Below, piece by piece: positions 1 through 8,303 of a stretch of DNA of 56,315 nt (position 1 is the stretch's first letter; each line of letters starts with the position of its first letter). The notes under the pieces are model-generated. The model saw nothing but the letters and a program-made list of their open reading frames with translations. It did no database searches and was not told where the DNA came from. Source of the stretch: DATCRE01 sp964235605. GTDB taxonomy: Bacteria > Bacteroidota > Bacteroidia > Cytophagales > Cyclobacteriaceae. The position numbers were made by a program, and so were the translations under genes. The stretch covers positions 1-56,315 of the forward strand of contig CAXSCR010000026.1 of assembly GCA_964235605.1 (NCBI GenBank). The letters run 5' to 3'.

Positions 1-2
1 AC

Positions 3-143
3 TATGTATATCTTCATCCTGCTACCGATGGAAAGGAATTGTTCAAAGGCCTCAAAGCATTCATTACCTTCTACAATTACCAGAAAACTCACCAGGGAAT
101 TGGCAGGATACCTCCGGCAGAATTATACCTGAACGCAGCATAA
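3..143 (+). CDS. IS3-family transposase (OrfB), C-terminal end only
   Basis: An open frame enters from the window edge and ends at TAA 141-143, giving 46 residues. They include FITFYNYQKTHQGIG and then RIPPAELY, the typical end of the rve_3 integrase-core domain of IS3/IS150-type OrfB transposases (the usual pattern is YNxxRPHQxxGxxxPAEVY). The catalytic DDE residues would lie upstream of the window, so whether the element is intact cannot be judged. Family assignment rests only on this tail. Confidence 0.75.
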   Translation, partial: YVYLHPATDGKELFKGLKAFITFYNYQKTHQGIGRIPPAELYLNAA

Positions 144-177
144 TGAATTCAAAAGCGGAGCGCTTCGCGCATTTTTA

Positions 178-264
178 GATGTTGAAATGTGGATAACTCC
201 AAAAGAAAATTTTATACATTTGCTCCACACTCACAACGTTTGGAGTAACCCACATTCCAACATC
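178..264. repeat. Imperfect 23-bp inverted repeat downstream of the transposase
   Basis: The left arm 178-200 and the right arm 242-264 are reverse complements at 20 of 23 positions (core GTTGRAATGTGG), with a 41-nt loop. It begins 34 bp after the transposase stop codon. It could be part of the insertion-sequence end, a transcription terminator-like hairpin, or an unrelated hairpin. A short run of CGATGA repeats (about 264-281) follows directly. Confidence 0.6.
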
Positions 265-340
265 GATGACGATGACGATGATCCAATTTTATTAAACTAA
301 GAAAGACATAAAAGTGGTCTGACAAAAGGGGAGTAGAAAA

Positions 341-412
341 TAGGAAAGGTGTTTGTTTTACTGGAACGCTAACCAGTTTAATAATTCTTTATGAACTGGA
401 TTGGATCAACTT
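341..412. repeat. Dispersed 72-bp repeat A, copy 1
   Basis: This 72-bp block matches 11457-11528 at about 64 of 72 positions without gaps. It lies 3 bp past the stop codon of the minus-strand esterase gene. It contains a small inverted repeat, CCAGTT...AACTGG. Read on the minus strand, both copies end in a similar peptide, NPxxKxLLNWLA, before a stop, so they may be remnants of the 3' end of a once-mobile gene. The function is unknown. Confidence 0.7.
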
Positions 413-415
413 TGC

Positions 416-2326
416 CTATTTAATAGATGTGATTAAAACCTTGCCACTTATTTTAATCCCATCTCGAACAACCTGATAGATATAAAGTCCGTTTTTGCTG
501 AATATTTGGTTATATAAATCTACGTGCCATTTTCCTTCAAAAATTTGCAATCCATTTTCGTTATAAATGGAAACTATACATTCTTGAATATCGATTTGTT
601 CCTCATTCAATGAAAATTTGGTTCCATCATCCATCTGCGTTGATGTTTCCTTTGTAGCCATCATTTCATCTGCTGGAGACAGTGTTGTAGTTGATCGGAC
701 GCTTGCTGTTGAATTAACAAAGTTCATTGTTACCTCATCAGATTTAACTGCACCATCGTTATCGGTAACTGTTAACCTAAATACATATTTTCCAACTTCT
801 AGGTTAGTTAATGTAGGCCTTAAAGCTGCTGCATTGGAGTATGTGCATGATCCACCAGATAATTTAACCCATTTATAGGAAACGATTTGACCGTCAGTAT
901 CTGATGCTACCCCAAAAAGTGTGACACGTATGGCAGGCAATATTACCGTTCTGTCAGGCCCTGCACTTGCTGTCGGATTTGTGTTTCCACCATCAATAAC
1001 GGTTAAAGTCATGTCATCTGATTTAGCAGTTCCGGCATTGTCTATTACAGTTAGTCTAAATACATACGCACCTGGAACCAATGAAGAAACAATAAGTGTG
1101 GTGGTAGTTGTTCCTGCCAGCGCAACTGCGTTGCCTGACACTTTAGACCAAAGGTATGAATCGATAGCACCACCTTGCTCACTTGCACTTCCTATTATAT
1201 TGATGCTATTGGTAGGCAGCGTAAGTGATTTGTCAGATCCCGCACTTACAATTGGTAAAGGTTTAGCGACACTTGAATTCACTGTTACTTTTATATAGTC
1301 AGAGTCAGAGTCGCCGTCATTATCAGTAACTCGCAATCGGAATACATACACACCTGTACTTAGACCTGATGCTGTCATTTTTGAAGTAATAGAATTGGTT
1401 AACGTTGCGTTAGGTCCGCTTATTTTTGTCCACGAATAAGAAGCAATTGTTCCATCACTATCTAAACCTGATCCGGTAAGTGCTATACTTGTCGCGGCGG
1501 TAGATTGATCTACTCCGGCATTTGCAACTGGAATTTTATTAGATTCGTTAATTGTATTTGTAAATGAGAGCATCCAATCGTAAATATTAGGATTGTGTAT
1601 AGTATGATCAGGCGTATAGGCATTGTCCCACGAATTATGATTGACTCCTGGGTATATAGTAATTTTAGCTAATGTTTCAGGTGCAGGAACGCAAGCATTT
1701 ATGGCGTTAATCATATTGACCGTTTTTGCCATTGGAATGGTAGTATCGCTATCACCATGAAAAGCCCAAACTCCTAAGTTCTCTTCTGATAGGAGACATG
1801 CGTTCGGAACTGAATTTCTACTACCACACACAGGTGCAATCGCTGCAAAAAGTTTTGGGAACGTTACGGCTGATGTCCACGTTCCGCCACCACCCAAACT
1901 AAGGCCAGTTAAGTATATCCGACGCTCATCTATGCGGAGGTAGGTCTTGCAGTAGTCAATTATTTCTGCAACATACGCTGTTGGCCAGTCGGTCCAATTG
2001 TTTTTTAGTTGGGGTGAGATAACGATGAAAGGAAACTCAGTACCGTTCTTAATATGTTTTGGAGGACCATTTTTTTCTACCCTACCAATCCCAGCTTTGA
2101 GGTCGGCAATATCAGTGGTATTAGCACCTCTTTCTCCCAGGCCATGTAAAAAAATAACAATGGGATATTTATTAGAGTTATTGTTATAATCCTTCGGTAA
2201 ATATTCCAAGAATGCAATTACTGATTTTGTAGTAGTACGAAAAGTATTTTGGGCAAAGGAAGTTGAAAAAATCAGAGTTATAATTAATAGTAAACTATAA
2301 CGCAATAGGTATTTTCTTTTAGTCAT
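416..2326 (-). CDS. Secreted esterase (alpha/beta hydrolase) with PKD-type repeats and T9SS-like C-terminal domain
   Basis: This 636-residue protein has a signal peptide (residues 1 to about 25). Its alpha/beta-hydrolase domain resembles PHB depolymerase/LpqC-type esterases: oxyanion region FLHGLGERG at 59-67, nucleophile elbow GLSLGG (Ser143), acid in HGDSD (Asp192 or 194) and His230 in NHNSWD. Three PKD/REJ-like beta repeats follow (about 270-545), each with an AGxD start and an FRLxVxDxxG core. The last ~75 residues look like a type IX secretion sorting domain, ending in GLYIYQVVRDGIKISGKVLI. It is probably exported and attached to or released from the cell surface to cleave an ester in a polymer; the substrate is not predictable. 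ATG start at 2326. Dispersed repeat A lies just beyond its stop. Confidence 0.85.
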   Translation of the reverse strand: MTKRKYLLRYSLLLIITLIFSTSFAQNTFRTTTKSVIAFLEYLPKDYNNNSNKYPIVIFLHGLGERGANTTDIADLKAGIGRVEKNGPPKHIKNGTEFPFIVISPQLKNNWTDWPTAYVAEIIDYCKTYLRIDERRIYLTGLSLGGGGTWTSAVTFPKLFAAIAPVCGSRNSVPNACLLSEENLGVWAFHGDSDTTIPMAKTVNMINAINACVPAPETLAKITIYPGVNHNSWDNAYTPDHTIHNPNIYDWMLSFTNTINESNKIPVANAGVDQSTAATSIALTGSGLDSDGTIASYSWTKISGPNATLTNSITSKMTASGLSTGVYVFRLRVTDNDGDSDSDYIKVTVNSSVAKPLPIVSAGSDKSLTLPTNSINIIGSASEQGGAIDSYLWSKVSGNAVALAGTTTTTLIVSSLVPGAYVFRLTVIDNAGTAKSDDMTLTVIDGGNTNPTASAGPDRTVILPAIRVTLFGVASDTDGQIVSYKWVKLSGGSCTYSNAAALRPTLTNLEVGKYVFRLTVTDNDGAVKSDEVTMNFVNSTASVRSTTTLSPADEMMATKETSTQMDDGTKFSLNEEQIDIQECIVSIYNENGLQIFEGKWHVDLYNQIFSKNGLYIYQVVRDGIKISGKVLITSIK

Positions 2327-2438
2327 TTCTTTCCGAGTTATCTTTACACTGATTCATTTTTAATCACAGAACGCTACCAACTTTCTATGATGTAAAGATT
2401 GTATGATATCGTGAAAGTGAACGGGTAGATTAATTTGA

Positions 2439-2681
2439 ATGCGCTCTTGTGTAAGAAATGTAGTTTATTATTTCCGTATAAAGCGGCGATGGAAAATAGT
2501 TTTAAAGTCAGATTTTAAAATGTTTTTTTTGATTACAGATGCTTTACAAGATATCAACGATGAGTTACCATATGCGACGATCAATTCATGTTTAACATTT
2601 TTACAACATCAAGAAAATGAGTGTATTTTTTTATTATTTGATAAAGGCGATTACAAAGTGCGGTACTTTTTTATGGTATAG
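2439..2681 (+). CDS. Doubtful small hypothetical protein (80 aa)
   Basis: An ATG-initiated frame of 80 codons in an otherwise gene-poor stretch. The first 28 residues are basic. The rest (residues 28-80) has a plausible protein-like composition, for example DINDELPYATINSCLTFL. There is no recognisable domain, promoter or ribosome binding site. It could be a degraded relative of the small Bacteroidota proteins seen near 4 kb, or a chance ORF. Confidence 0.25.
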   Translation: MRSCVRNVVYYFRIKRRWKIVLKSDFKMFFLITDALQDINDELPYATINSCLTFLQHQENECIFLLFDKGDYKVRYFFMV

Positions 2682-2752
2682 GGTAATAAAAATATAAAAT
2701 GCATTTAAGATGGAATCTATTTGGTACTGCGCATAGTCAAGAATTTGATTTC

Positions 2753-2849
2753 GAGTCACCTGTATAAAACTTTAAAGTTAACTAGCAGCTCAAAGCTAGC
2801 AGCCTGAAGCTATAAGTTTGATATTAAAAACTTAAAAACGAGTTACCTG
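2753..2849. repeat. Dispersed repeat B, copy 1, with CTAGCAG heptads
   Basis: This 97-bp block is closely similar to 11654-11751. Its centre (2782-2823) reads in exact 7-nt steps: CTAGCAG, CTCAAAG, CTAGCAG, CCTGAAG, CTATAAG, TTTGATA. The conserved segment continues to about 2849. It is one of four heptad-periodic repeat families in this window. No coding potential was seen. Confidence 0.75.
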
Positions 2850-3476
2850 ACAAGCTCCCGCTATGTGCGTTATATGTGCTTTATAGTATGCGCTGATACC
2901 TATAGATTTTACAAAGCGTGGTCTTGTATATAATCGAAACATGATGTGGTGCTGTTCATCCCCACCAATAAGTGAACAATTTATAGCTCAGTGCATTATC
3001 ACTGCAATGCCGGGGGCAGTGCAACGCCGGTGTTAATCGCAGTAAAAATGAGTGGTCTAACCTATAATAAAAGAGGGAGGGAGTTGGATTGTTCTTAACC
3101 TTGGAGAGTTTCAATAAGTGCAATAGCGACCTAATCTATGTTGCGTTTTTTGATATTAGGTTTTAAAGAGTATTGTTTACAGAAGAGTGGAAGGTGTAAC
3201 CAGGCGGTATTCTATGAAAATTATTCGGCAGATGCTATTTTGAGTAATGGACAATCAAAAAGCAGATTTAGACAATGGGATAGGCTAGTTTCTGCCTCAT
3301 TGGCCCACTGGTATTAAAAGACTTTCCGTGAAGAAAATTAAACATAGTGCAGGTCGAAGCAGAAAATGATCATATTTATATATAGCTTGTGGCCTCAACG
3401 CCGGCATATTTTCAACCAGCGTACCTCCTTATAACTTATAAATAGGGAATAATTGAAAATATTTTAATTGAACTTA

Positions 3477-3926
3477 ATGGGCGAAGCAAAGCGTAAATCT
3501 ATTTTTCTTGCAGATGACGATGAAGATGATTGTATCCTATTTGAGGATGCGCTTCGCGAAGTTTGTTGCGAAACCATTTTAAAAACCGCTAATGATGGTC
3601 TAGAGCTTATGGAAATTCTAGAGGAAGCGGTTCCGCCTCCGCCTGATGTTATTTTTCTAGACCTAAATATGCCACTGAAAAATGGGTTCGAATGTTTAGC
3701 TGACTTAAAAAGTATTAATAAACTCAGAAACATTCCGGTCGTTATTTTTTCAACGTCCGCCCAAAAAGATGCTGTTGAAAGAGTATATAGTCAGGGTGCG
3801 CATTATTATATATGCAAACCCACTTCATTTGATAAATTAAAAAATGCTATAGAAAAGGTTTTATCTATTGATTGGAGTACAAACCTGGACCAACCCACCA
3901 AGGAGAAATTTTTGCTTACGTTTTAG
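3477..3926 (+). CDS. Single-domain response regulator (Rcp1-like)
   Basis: This is a CheY-like receiver of 149 residues with no output domain. The acidic pocket (FLADDDEDD), phospho-acceptor Asp in FLDLNMP, the conserved Ser/Thr in FSTSA and the Lys in CKP are all present. Such Rcp1-type regulators pass phosphoryl groups from phytochrome-like or hybrid histidine kinases to other partners. ATG 3477 is preferred; the frame extends to a TTG at 3468, but that adds only three residues. No kinase gene is adjacent. It converges on the small gene at 3931 with a 4-bp gap. Confidence 0.88.
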   Translation: MGEAKRKSIFLADDDEDDCILFEDALREVCCETILKTANDGLELMEILEEAVPPPPDVIFLDLNMPLKNGFECLADLKSINKLRNIPVVIFSTSAQKDAVERVYSQGAHYYICKPTSFDKLKNAIEKVLSIDWSTNLDQPTKEKFLLTF

Positions 3927-3930
3927 CGTG

Positions 3931-4176
3931 TTAAAAAATTGTAAAATCTAAGTTAATATTGGTAAGATATTTTGTTAGATCATCGTCATTTGCAATTGAG
4001 ATGCTAATAAAATTGTTGGTTCTATTATTATAAAACAATTCCACAAAAGTAGTATTAATAGAATACAGTATTATTTTCACATTGATATATTCACGGCATT
4101 CTACAAATTTGCCTTGCGCTATAATAAGGCTTGCTTGTTTATCCGCACTAAGATTATAGAAGTCACTTTCTTTCAT
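3931..4176 (-). CDS. Small conserved Bacteroidota hypothetical protein (81 aa)
   Basis: 81 residues starting MKESDFYNLSADKQASLI, ATG start at 4176. The pattern (an N-terminal helix with QASLI, then AQGKFVECRE, a short beta-rich middle IILYSINTTFVELFYN and an acidic C-terminal part) resembles a family of small cytosolic proteins common in Cytophagales, for which I know no function. There is no signal peptide or membrane segment. It converges on the response regulator gene. Confidence 0.6.
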   Translation of the reverse strand: MKESDFYNLSADKQASLIIAQGKFVECREYINVKIILYSINTTFVELFYNNRTNNFISISIANDDDLTKYLTNINLDFTIF

Positions 4177-4487
4177 ACACTAAAAAATATAAAAATCGTA
4201 CCATTTAGTTATTGGGTTTGTCAAGTTGTAGGTTTGTAGGTCCATTACAAGAAATGCCATAATTTCTTTTACTACTAAGATTTGCATCCCATAGGAGATC
4301 GTAGACGTTATTGATGCATATTCATTTCTGATCAAAGTTTCGTTATACAGTTTATACTATAAGATTTATTAGTTGGGGATGATAATACGCAAATCAAACT
4401 GACTAAGGTTTTGTTTTACAACCAAGGTGCATACAATCAAAAGGTATTATATTTTCAGTTGATCATGTGAGACTAAACCACAATGGT
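4177..4487. other. 311-bp intergenic gap without a recognised element
   Basis: It lies between the divergent small genes at 3931-4176 (minus) and 4488-4670 (plus), so it should carry both promoters. A TAGGTTTG matching the Bacteroidota -7 element occurs near 4230 but has no good -33 partner. No repeats or RNA structures stand out. Confidence 0.5.
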
Positions 4488-4670
4488 ATGATTAAGGAGC
4501 ATAAGAAAAAACAAGACAAAAAGGATATATTTCCTAACGTTGAAACACCGCCACCACCAGATCAAGTGGATCCTTCTATACTACCCGTACAAGAAAATTC
4601 CGGGCAAGAAAAACAACAGCGCCCAGGTAAACAAAATCCTGAAGGAGACGAAAAGAACGGACCAAAATAG
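4488..4670 (+). CDS. Small proline- and charge-rich hypothetical protein (60 aa)
   Basis: 60 residues, very hydrophilic, rich in Lys, Gln, Glu and Pro (for example VETPPPPDQVDPSIL), with no hydrophobic segment; probably disordered. The ATG at 4488 is chosen; a GTG at 4467 in the same frame would add seven residues. A clear intrinsic terminator 48 bp after the stop supports a real transcript. Function unknown. Confidence 0.5.
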   Translation: MIKEHKKKQDKKDIFPNVETPPPPDQVDPSILPVQENSGQEKQQRPGKQNPEGDEKNGPK

Positions 4671-4718
4671 TGGCTGGCATCCCCGCTAAAATGAATACTG
4701 AACCCATTTTATTTAGAG

Positions 4719-4747
4719 AAAAAGCCGCAGTTTAACGGCTTTTTTTT
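4719..4747 (+). terminator. Intrinsic terminator after the 4488 gene
   Basis: The stem AAAAAGCCG (4719-4727) pairs with CGGCTTTTT (from 4736), with an 8-nt loop CAGTTTAA, and runs into a T tract to 4747. It is a typical rho-independent terminator for plus-strand transcription. Confidence 0.85.
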
Positions 4748-4897
4748 ACCCTATTACCTGTTTAACTTCTAATCGTCGCACTAATTCGTGTATAATAAAG
4801 TGATGCTCGCATTGTATAATACACTTACTTTTTTTTCCCATTTGACCAGATCAGTTTGAAATGTTAAATTGGCCGTTCATTTAGTTGTAGTTATTCC

Positions 4898-7819
4898 ATG
4901 AATTTTAGTGTTTTAGAGAACCAGTTAGAAGGCGAATTATTTACCGATGAAACAAACCGTAGATTATACGCTACTGACGCTTCCGCCTATCGGGAAATGC
5001 CCCTGGCAGTAGCAATTCCTAAATCAGAAAAAGACATTAAGCTCCTTATCCGTTTTGCGAATGAAAATAAGACCTCCATTATTCCTAGAACGGCTGGGAC
5101 TTCATTAGCTGGGCAGGTAGTAGGTGGAGGTATCGTTGTAGATGTCTCTAAGAATTTCAGCAAGATCATTGAGATAAATCAAAAGGACGGATGGGCTGTC
5201 GTTCAACCGGGCATTGTGCGTGATGATCTCAATCAACACTTAAAGCCGCTAGGGTTTTTCTTCGCGCCAGAAACATCTACAGCCAACCGTGCTATGATTG
5301 GTGGCATGATTGGGAATAACTCATGTGGTTCTAATTCGGTAGTATATGGAAGTACACGTGAACACTTGTTAGAGGTAAATGTGATACTTTCTGATGGAAG
5401 TAGCGCATGGTTTGGCGAAATAGACAGCCAAGAGTTCGCGAAACGTTCAAATACCATTGGCGCTAACACATTAGAGTCTAAAGTTTATGCGCATGTTAAA
5501 GCCGTGTTATCAGATGTTAAAAACATAGCTGAAATTGAAAAGCAATTTCCAAAGTATTCCATTCCCAGAAGAAATACAGGTTACGCTATTGATATGCTTG
5601 CCAGAATGCAACCCTTCAATCAAAATGGTCAGCGGTTTAACTTTAGCAGTCTCATAGCAGGATCTGAAGGTACACTTGCCTATATAACATCAGCTAAAAT
5701 CAAATTAACGCCATTAGACCCGCCCCATAAAAAGCTGGTATGTATTCATTGTAAAAGCATAGATGAATCGTTACGGGCAAATCTTGTTGCTTTGGCGCAT
5801 AATCCGTCCGCAGTTGAGCTGATGGATAATTATGTGTTTGAAGCCACTAAGAGAAATCGTGGACAAGCTGAAAACCGTTTCTTTATAGAAGGTGAACCGC
5901 AAGCAATTCTTGTAGCAGAACTTACACGCGCTAGCTCGGAGAAACTTGATGCCGATGTGGTGGCTTTAATTACGGATTTGCAGTTAAAAGGCTTGGGCTA
6001 CTCATATCCAGTTGTTGGGGGTGATGATATTAAGAAGGTGTGGAACCTGCGGAAAGCCGGCTTAGGGCTCTTATCGAATGTGCCGGGTGATTCTAAACCC
6101 GTGCCGGTAATAGAGGATACAGCCGTAGATGTTAATGACCTGCCTGCTTACATAGCAGAGATGAATGAGGTCTTAAAAAAACATGGCCTGTATAGTGTTC
6201 ACTATGCTCACGCAGGCTCAGGTGAATTGCATTTACGCCCTATAATTGATTTAAAGACTTCAGAAGGCGTAAAACTATTCAGGGTTATAGCAGAAGAGAC
6301 AGCAACACTTGTAAAAAAATATGGAGGGTCTTTATCGGGCGAGCATGGTGATGGAAGGTTACGCGGTGAATTTATTCCGCAGATGATTGGTGAGCATAAT
6401 TACAAGCTTATCAAAGATTTAAAGAAGGTGTGGGATCCCAATAACATTTTTAATCCTGGAAAGATCGTTGATACCCCACCAATGGATACGCATTTGCGTT
6501 ATGAAAGGGATCATGTCACCAAAGAATTTGATACCATTCTTGATTTCTCAGATAACCTAGGCATACTACGCGCCGCTGAGCAATGTAATGGTTCTGGCGA
6601 TTGCAGAAAAACGGAATTGAGTGGCGGCACCATGTGCCCGAGTTACATGGCCACGCGTAATGAGAAGGAAACAACACGCGCCCGTGCCAATATACTTCGT
6701 GAGATGATAAGCAGCTCAGATAAAATCAATCCGTTTGCCCATGATGAGATTAAAGAAGTAATGGATCTTTGCTTGAGTTGTAAAGGCTGTAAATCAGAAT
6801 GTCCATCAAATGTGGATATGGGTAAACTTAAGCAGGAATGGCAATATCAATATTACAAAGAGAAAGGCGTTCCGTTTAGGAGTAGACTCATAGGTAATTT
6901 TGCATTGGGAATGAAGTTGGCGTCACTTGCTCCTTGGGGATATCGCGCTGTATTTGGGAATAAGTTTTCAGGCACCATCGTAAAATCATTAATGGGTTTT
7001 GCTACCAAGAGAAGCATGCCGGGTTTTTCAAAAATGAGTTGGAAAAAATGGTTTGATACACAGTTTAAACCAACAGCAACAAATCCAATAAAAACAGTAT
7101 ATCTTTTTATTGATGAATTGTTAAACTACAATGAAGCCGAAATAGGAATAACAACAGTTAAGGTACTTGATAAATTGGGCTATGCAATCAAGTTTCTACC
7201 GCACCATGAATCAGGTAGAAGTTTTCTTTCAAAGGGAATGTTGGAGGAAGCACGTGAGTTTGCCAAAAAGAATGTAGCGCTATACAAGAACGTTATAACA
7301 GAAGAGACACCTTTAATCGGTGTTGAACCATCGGCAATCTTAACATTTAGAGATGAGTATCCTGATTTATTGCGTGGTGAAGAAAAAGAGCAAGCCAAAA
7401 AAATTGCAGCCAACACATTTATGATTGAAGAATTTTTGGCTAATGAATTAGATGCAGGTAACGTAAGACTAAGTTTATTCAAAGAACAAAAAGCATTGAT
7501 TAAACTGCATGGCCATTGTCAGCAAAAAGCGTTATCTTCACTTACCCCTGTTAAGAAGATACTTACTCGGATGGGCAACAACCAAGTACATATTATTCCA
7601 TCGGGATGTTGTGGCATGGCAGGGTCATTTGGCTATGAAACGGAACACTATGACATCTCCATGCAGATAGGAGAATTAGTCCTTTTCCCAACAGTTAGAA
7701 AACAGCCAGACGATGTTATTATTGCAGCGGCGGGGACAAGCTGCCGTCATCAGATCAAAGATGGTACGGGCAGGAAAGCAGTTCACCCTATAGAAATTAT
7801 TTGGAAAATGCTGATTTAA
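4898..7819 (+). CDS. FAD-linked oxidase / Fe-S (CCG) fusion, D-lactate or glycolate dehydrogenase type
   Basis: This 973-residue protein fuses a GlcD-like and a GlcF-like half, similar in layout to Dld2/YdiJ proteins. FAD-binding (PCMH) domain: RTAGTSLAGQVVGGG at about 64-78 and GNNSCGSN near 138. FAD-oxidase C-terminal domain: YAHAGSGELHLRP about 434 and SGEHGDGRLRGEF about 478. Ferredoxin-type cysteines: CNGSGDC about 563 and CLSCKGCKSECP about 626. A C-terminal CCG motif (SGCCGMAGSFGYE) lies about 902. It probably oxidises a 2-hydroxy acid such as D-lactate and passes electrons on through the Fe-S part. The first CCG position reads HHESGRSFLSKG and so lacks the cysteines. The exact substrate is not predictable. 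Confidence 0.88.
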   Translation: MNFSVLENQLEGELFTDETNRRLYATDASAYREMPLAVAIPKSEKDIKLLIRFANENKTSIIPRTAGTSLAGQVVGGGIVVDVSKNFSKIIEINQKDGWAVVQPGIVRDDLNQHLKPLGFFFAPETSTANRAMIGGMIGNNSCGSNSVVYGSTREHLLEVNVILSDGSSAWFGEIDSQEFAKRSNTIGANTLESKVYAHVKAVLSDVKNIAEIEKQFPKYSIPRRNTGYAIDMLARMQPFNQNGQRFNFSSLIAGSEGTLAYITSAKIKLTPLDPPHKKLVCIHCKSIDESLRANLVALAHNPSAVELMDNYVFEATKRNRGQAENRFFIEGEPQAILVAELTRASSEKLDADVVALITDLQLKGLGYSYPVVGGDDIKKVWNLRKAGLGLLSNVPGDSKPVPVIEDTAVDVNDLPAYIAEMNEVLKKHGLYSVHYAHAGSGELHLRPIIDLKTSEGVKLFRVIAEETATLVKKYGGSLSGEHGDGRLRGEFIPQMIGEHNYKLIKDLKKVWDPNNIFNPGKIVDTPPMDTHLRYERDHVTKEFDTILDFSDNLGILRAAEQCNGSGDCRKTELSGGTMCPSYMATRNEKETTRARANILREMISSSDKINPFAHDEIKEVMDLCLSCKGCKSECPSNVDMGKLKQEWQYQYYKEKGVPFRSRLIGNFALGMKLASLAPWGYRAVFGNKFSGTIVKSLMGFATKRSMPGFSKMSWKKWFDTQFKPTATNPIKTVYLFIDELLNYNEAEIGITTVKVLDKLGYAIKFLPHHESGRSFLSKGMLEEAREFAKKNVALYKNVITEETPLIGVEPSAILTFRDEYPDLLRGEEKEQAKKIAANTFMIEEFLANELDAGNVRLSLFKEQKALIKLHGHCQQKALSSLTPVKKILTRMGNNQVHIIPSGCCGMAGSFGYETEHYDISMQIGELVLFPTVRKQPDDVIIAAAGTSCRHQIKDGTGRKAVHPIEIIWKMLI

Positions 7820-7861
7820 TTTAGATACGCGTAATTTTTATTTTATCAAAAATGGTTTGTT

Positions 7862-8272
7862 ATGGTAGCTACAATTTTTAAAGCCCGTTATGCAACAATA
7901 ACTTATGATGCAGAAAAGTACTGCCTGTATTTGATATGGGATGGTAGTCCCACCAACGAAGAATATAAAAAGCCTTTTATAGCCATGATTGAGTATGGTA
8001 AAAAATTTCGTTGTGATGGCATGTTATCGGATATCTCAAAACAGGGAATTATAAGTCCGGAAAACCGAAAATGGTTTGAAAAAGAAATGATGCCCATAGC
8101 GTCGGGGGTTGGCTTAAAACGCGGCGCTATTGTTACGAACGGTAACGCTTTTAAGCTATACTACATTAACATCATCTTATCGGCAGTCAATAAATTTCCT
8201 ATCCAAACAAAATTGTTCAACAATCAGAGTGATGCACATGCATGGCTTGATAGCTTCATAGGCAAGGCGTAA
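7862..8272 (+). CDS. STAS/SpoIIAA-like hypothetical protein (136 aa)
   Basis: 136 residues with no signal peptide or membrane segment. The alternating strand/helix pattern (YCLYLIWDGSPTNEEYKKPF, GMLSDISKQGIISPENRKWF, GAIVTNGNAFKLYY, then an amphipathic tail DAHAWLDSF) resembles the SpoIIAA-like/STAS fold proteins frequent in Cytophagales, thought to be regulatory or lipid-binding. It sits 42 bp after the FAD oxidase and 31 bp before the MocR regulator, so it may be co-transcribed with both. Function unknown. Confidence 0.6.
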   Translation: MVATIFKARYATITYDAEKYCLYLIWDGSPTNEEYKKPFIAMIEYGKKFRCDGMLSDISKQGIISPENRKWFEKEMMPIASGVGLKRGAIVTNGNAFKLYYINIILSAVNKFPIQTKLFNNQSDAHAWLDSFIGKA

Positions 8273-8303
8273 AATGTGTACAAATACGCTGATCTAATAT
8301 ATT

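Larger units (their letters stand above)
2327..3476. other. Gene-poor 1.15-kb intergenic stretch
   Basis: Apart from one doubtful small ORF (2439-2681) and dispersed repeat B (2753-2849), I see no convincing gene here. Around 2998-3024 there is a small hairpin (CACTGC...GCAGTG). Stop codons are frequent in all frames and no tRNA-like cloverleaf was recognised. Together with the transposase end at the window edge and the shared repeats, this looks like a decayed insertion-prone region. Confidence 0.6.

Noticed and set aside
341..412. Functional gene end encoding NPVHKELLNWLAFQ
   Set aside because: The peptide recurs at 11470-11528, but no open frame of useful length precedes it at either locus, so at most it is a remnant.
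921..1298. Plus-strand ORFs opposite the esterase gene (including 618-878)
   Set aside because: They are antisense shadows of the Thr/Val/Ser-rich PKD repeats of the minus-strand gene.
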